The position numbers and the translations under genes were made by a program. Source: an uncultured Collinsella sp. (GTDB lineage: Bacteria; Actinomycetota; Coriobacteriia; Coriobacteriales; Coriobacteriaceae). From it: DNA of 57,619 nt. Within the stretch, counting starts at the first letter, position 1, and each line of letters begins with the position of its first letter. Location of the stretch: contig CAUCTV010000007.1 of the NCBI GenBank assembly GCA_958445895.1, forward strand, positions 1 through 57,619, read 5' to 3'. The notes beneath the pieces are model-generated. The model was given only the letters and a program-made list of their open reading frames with translations. It searched no databases and was not told the origin of the DNA. Positions 57,195-57,619 of the stretch are shown here, piece by piece.

Positions 57195-57619
57195 CTAGGC
57201 GTCGGCCATCTCCTGCTTCATCTTCTCGATAACCTTGCGGTACTCGGGGTCGCATGCGCCCAGAATCTGCGTGGCGTAAATGGCGGCGTTCTTGGCGCCG
57301 TTGATGGCAACGCAGGCCACGGGCACGCCCGAAGGCATCTGCACCATCGACAGCAGCGAATCCATACCGCCCAGGTCACTCGTCTTCATAGGTACGCCGA
57401 TAACCGGCAGCGGCGTAAAGGCGGCCACGACACCACCCAGGTGAGCGGCCTTGCCGGCGGCGGCGATAATCACTTTGATACCGCGATCGGCAGCAGTCGA
57501 AGCCCACTCGTGGACCTTCGCCGGTGTGCGGTGTGCGCTCGCAATGACGAGCTCATAGGGCACACCGAGCGCCTCGAGCTCGGCGGTGCAGCCTTCCATA
57601 ACACCCAGATCGGACTTGG
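57195..57619 (-). CDS. purE: N5-carboxyaminoimidazole ribonucleotide mutase, C-terminal part (runs off the window)
   Basis: The visible 140 residues match PurE: SDLGVMEGC at the window edge, then VIASAHRTPAKVHEWAST, IIAAAGKAAHLGGVVAAFTP, VIGVPMKTSDLGGMDSLLSM and QMPSGVPVACVAINGAKNAA. The catalytic His is in SAHRTP. The start codon and about 15 N-terminal residues lie outside the window. Its position upstream of the sortase gene, and about 3 kb from purF-purM-purN, suggests that the purine genes are partly scattered here. Confidence 0.95.
   Translation of the reverse strand, partial: KSDLGVMEGCTAELEALGVPYELVIASAHRTPAKVHEWASTAADRGIKVIIAAAGKAAHLGGVVAAFTPLPVIGVPMKTSDLGGMDSLLSMVQMPSGVPVACVAINGAKNAAIYATQILGACDPEYRKVIEKMKQEMADA

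Overview
The window is GC-rich, densely packed and looks like a chromosome segment of a gut actinobacterium of the class Coriobacteriia, most probably Collinsella (inference from protein character: a five-gene Ech-type hydrogenase, NfnAB, a dual-ATPase ECF transporter, a FctA-repeat surface protein, and many interspersed palindromic repeats). No rRNA, phage or CRISPR locus is visible; one tRNA (initiator Met) is present.

Layout. 1-9.2 kb: the start of a DUF362 protein, an FtsX permease/ATPase pair, a three-gene ABC-2 exporter, and a divergent histidine kinase/LuxR response regulator that probably controls the exporter. 9.2-16.6 kb: a 2099-residue LPXTG surface protein with a VWA domain and ten FctA/Spy0128-like domains, bracketed by large palindromic elements. 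16.6-22.3 kb: an energy-conserving Ech [NiFe]-hydrogenase operon in which EchA and EchB are fused. 22.4-25.4 kb: an orphan double-HTH protein and an Old-Yellow-Enzyme-type flavin reductase. 25.7-36.3 kb: tRNA-fMet, coaX, an AAA_14/DUF4143 ATPase set among three copies of one hairpin, a degenerate biotin-ligase-like protein, a folP-folK fusion with a large insert, a sirtuin, exonuclease III, and an ECF vitamin/metal transporter operon. 36.5-42.6 kb, plus strand: glmU, prs, pth, nfnA, nfnB. 42.9-50.3 kb, minus strand: a polar amino-acid ABC transporter followed by a cytidylate-kinase-like protein, then YqeY, a parvulin-type foldase, an orphan PTS IIA and a RelB-like/PIN toxin-antitoxin pair. 50.4-57.6 kb: purN, purM, purF, a CmpB-like membrane protein, a MoaE-like protein, a class B sortase and the end of purE.

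How the genes work together. Ech (ferredoxin to H2, ion pumping) and NfnAB (ferredoxin/NADH/NADP+ bifurcation) would both draw on reduced ferredoxin in a fermentative anaerobe. GlmU, Prs and the pur genes supply nucleotide and cell-wall precursors. The sortase and the LPXTG protein are both surface functions but lie 40 kb apart and are not an obvious pair.

The most unusual content is intergenic. At least five families of palindromic repeats are visible: (A) hairpins built on GGGGACAG; (B) palindromes with TCTCGATCTGTAACA arms that occur as tandem pairs at two sites; (C) a 154-bp element seen three times; (D) a 158-160-bp element seen twice, sharing an inner module with C and joined to it through a conserved short spacer hairpin, so that a C-spacer-D composite of about 410 bp occurs twice in opposite orientations; and (E) a hairpin seen three times around the DUF4143 ATPase gene. 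A further terminal-inverted-repeat element appears to have entered the ECF ATPase gene in frame and to form the linker between its two ATPase domains. All statements are from reading the sequence; no database search was run.
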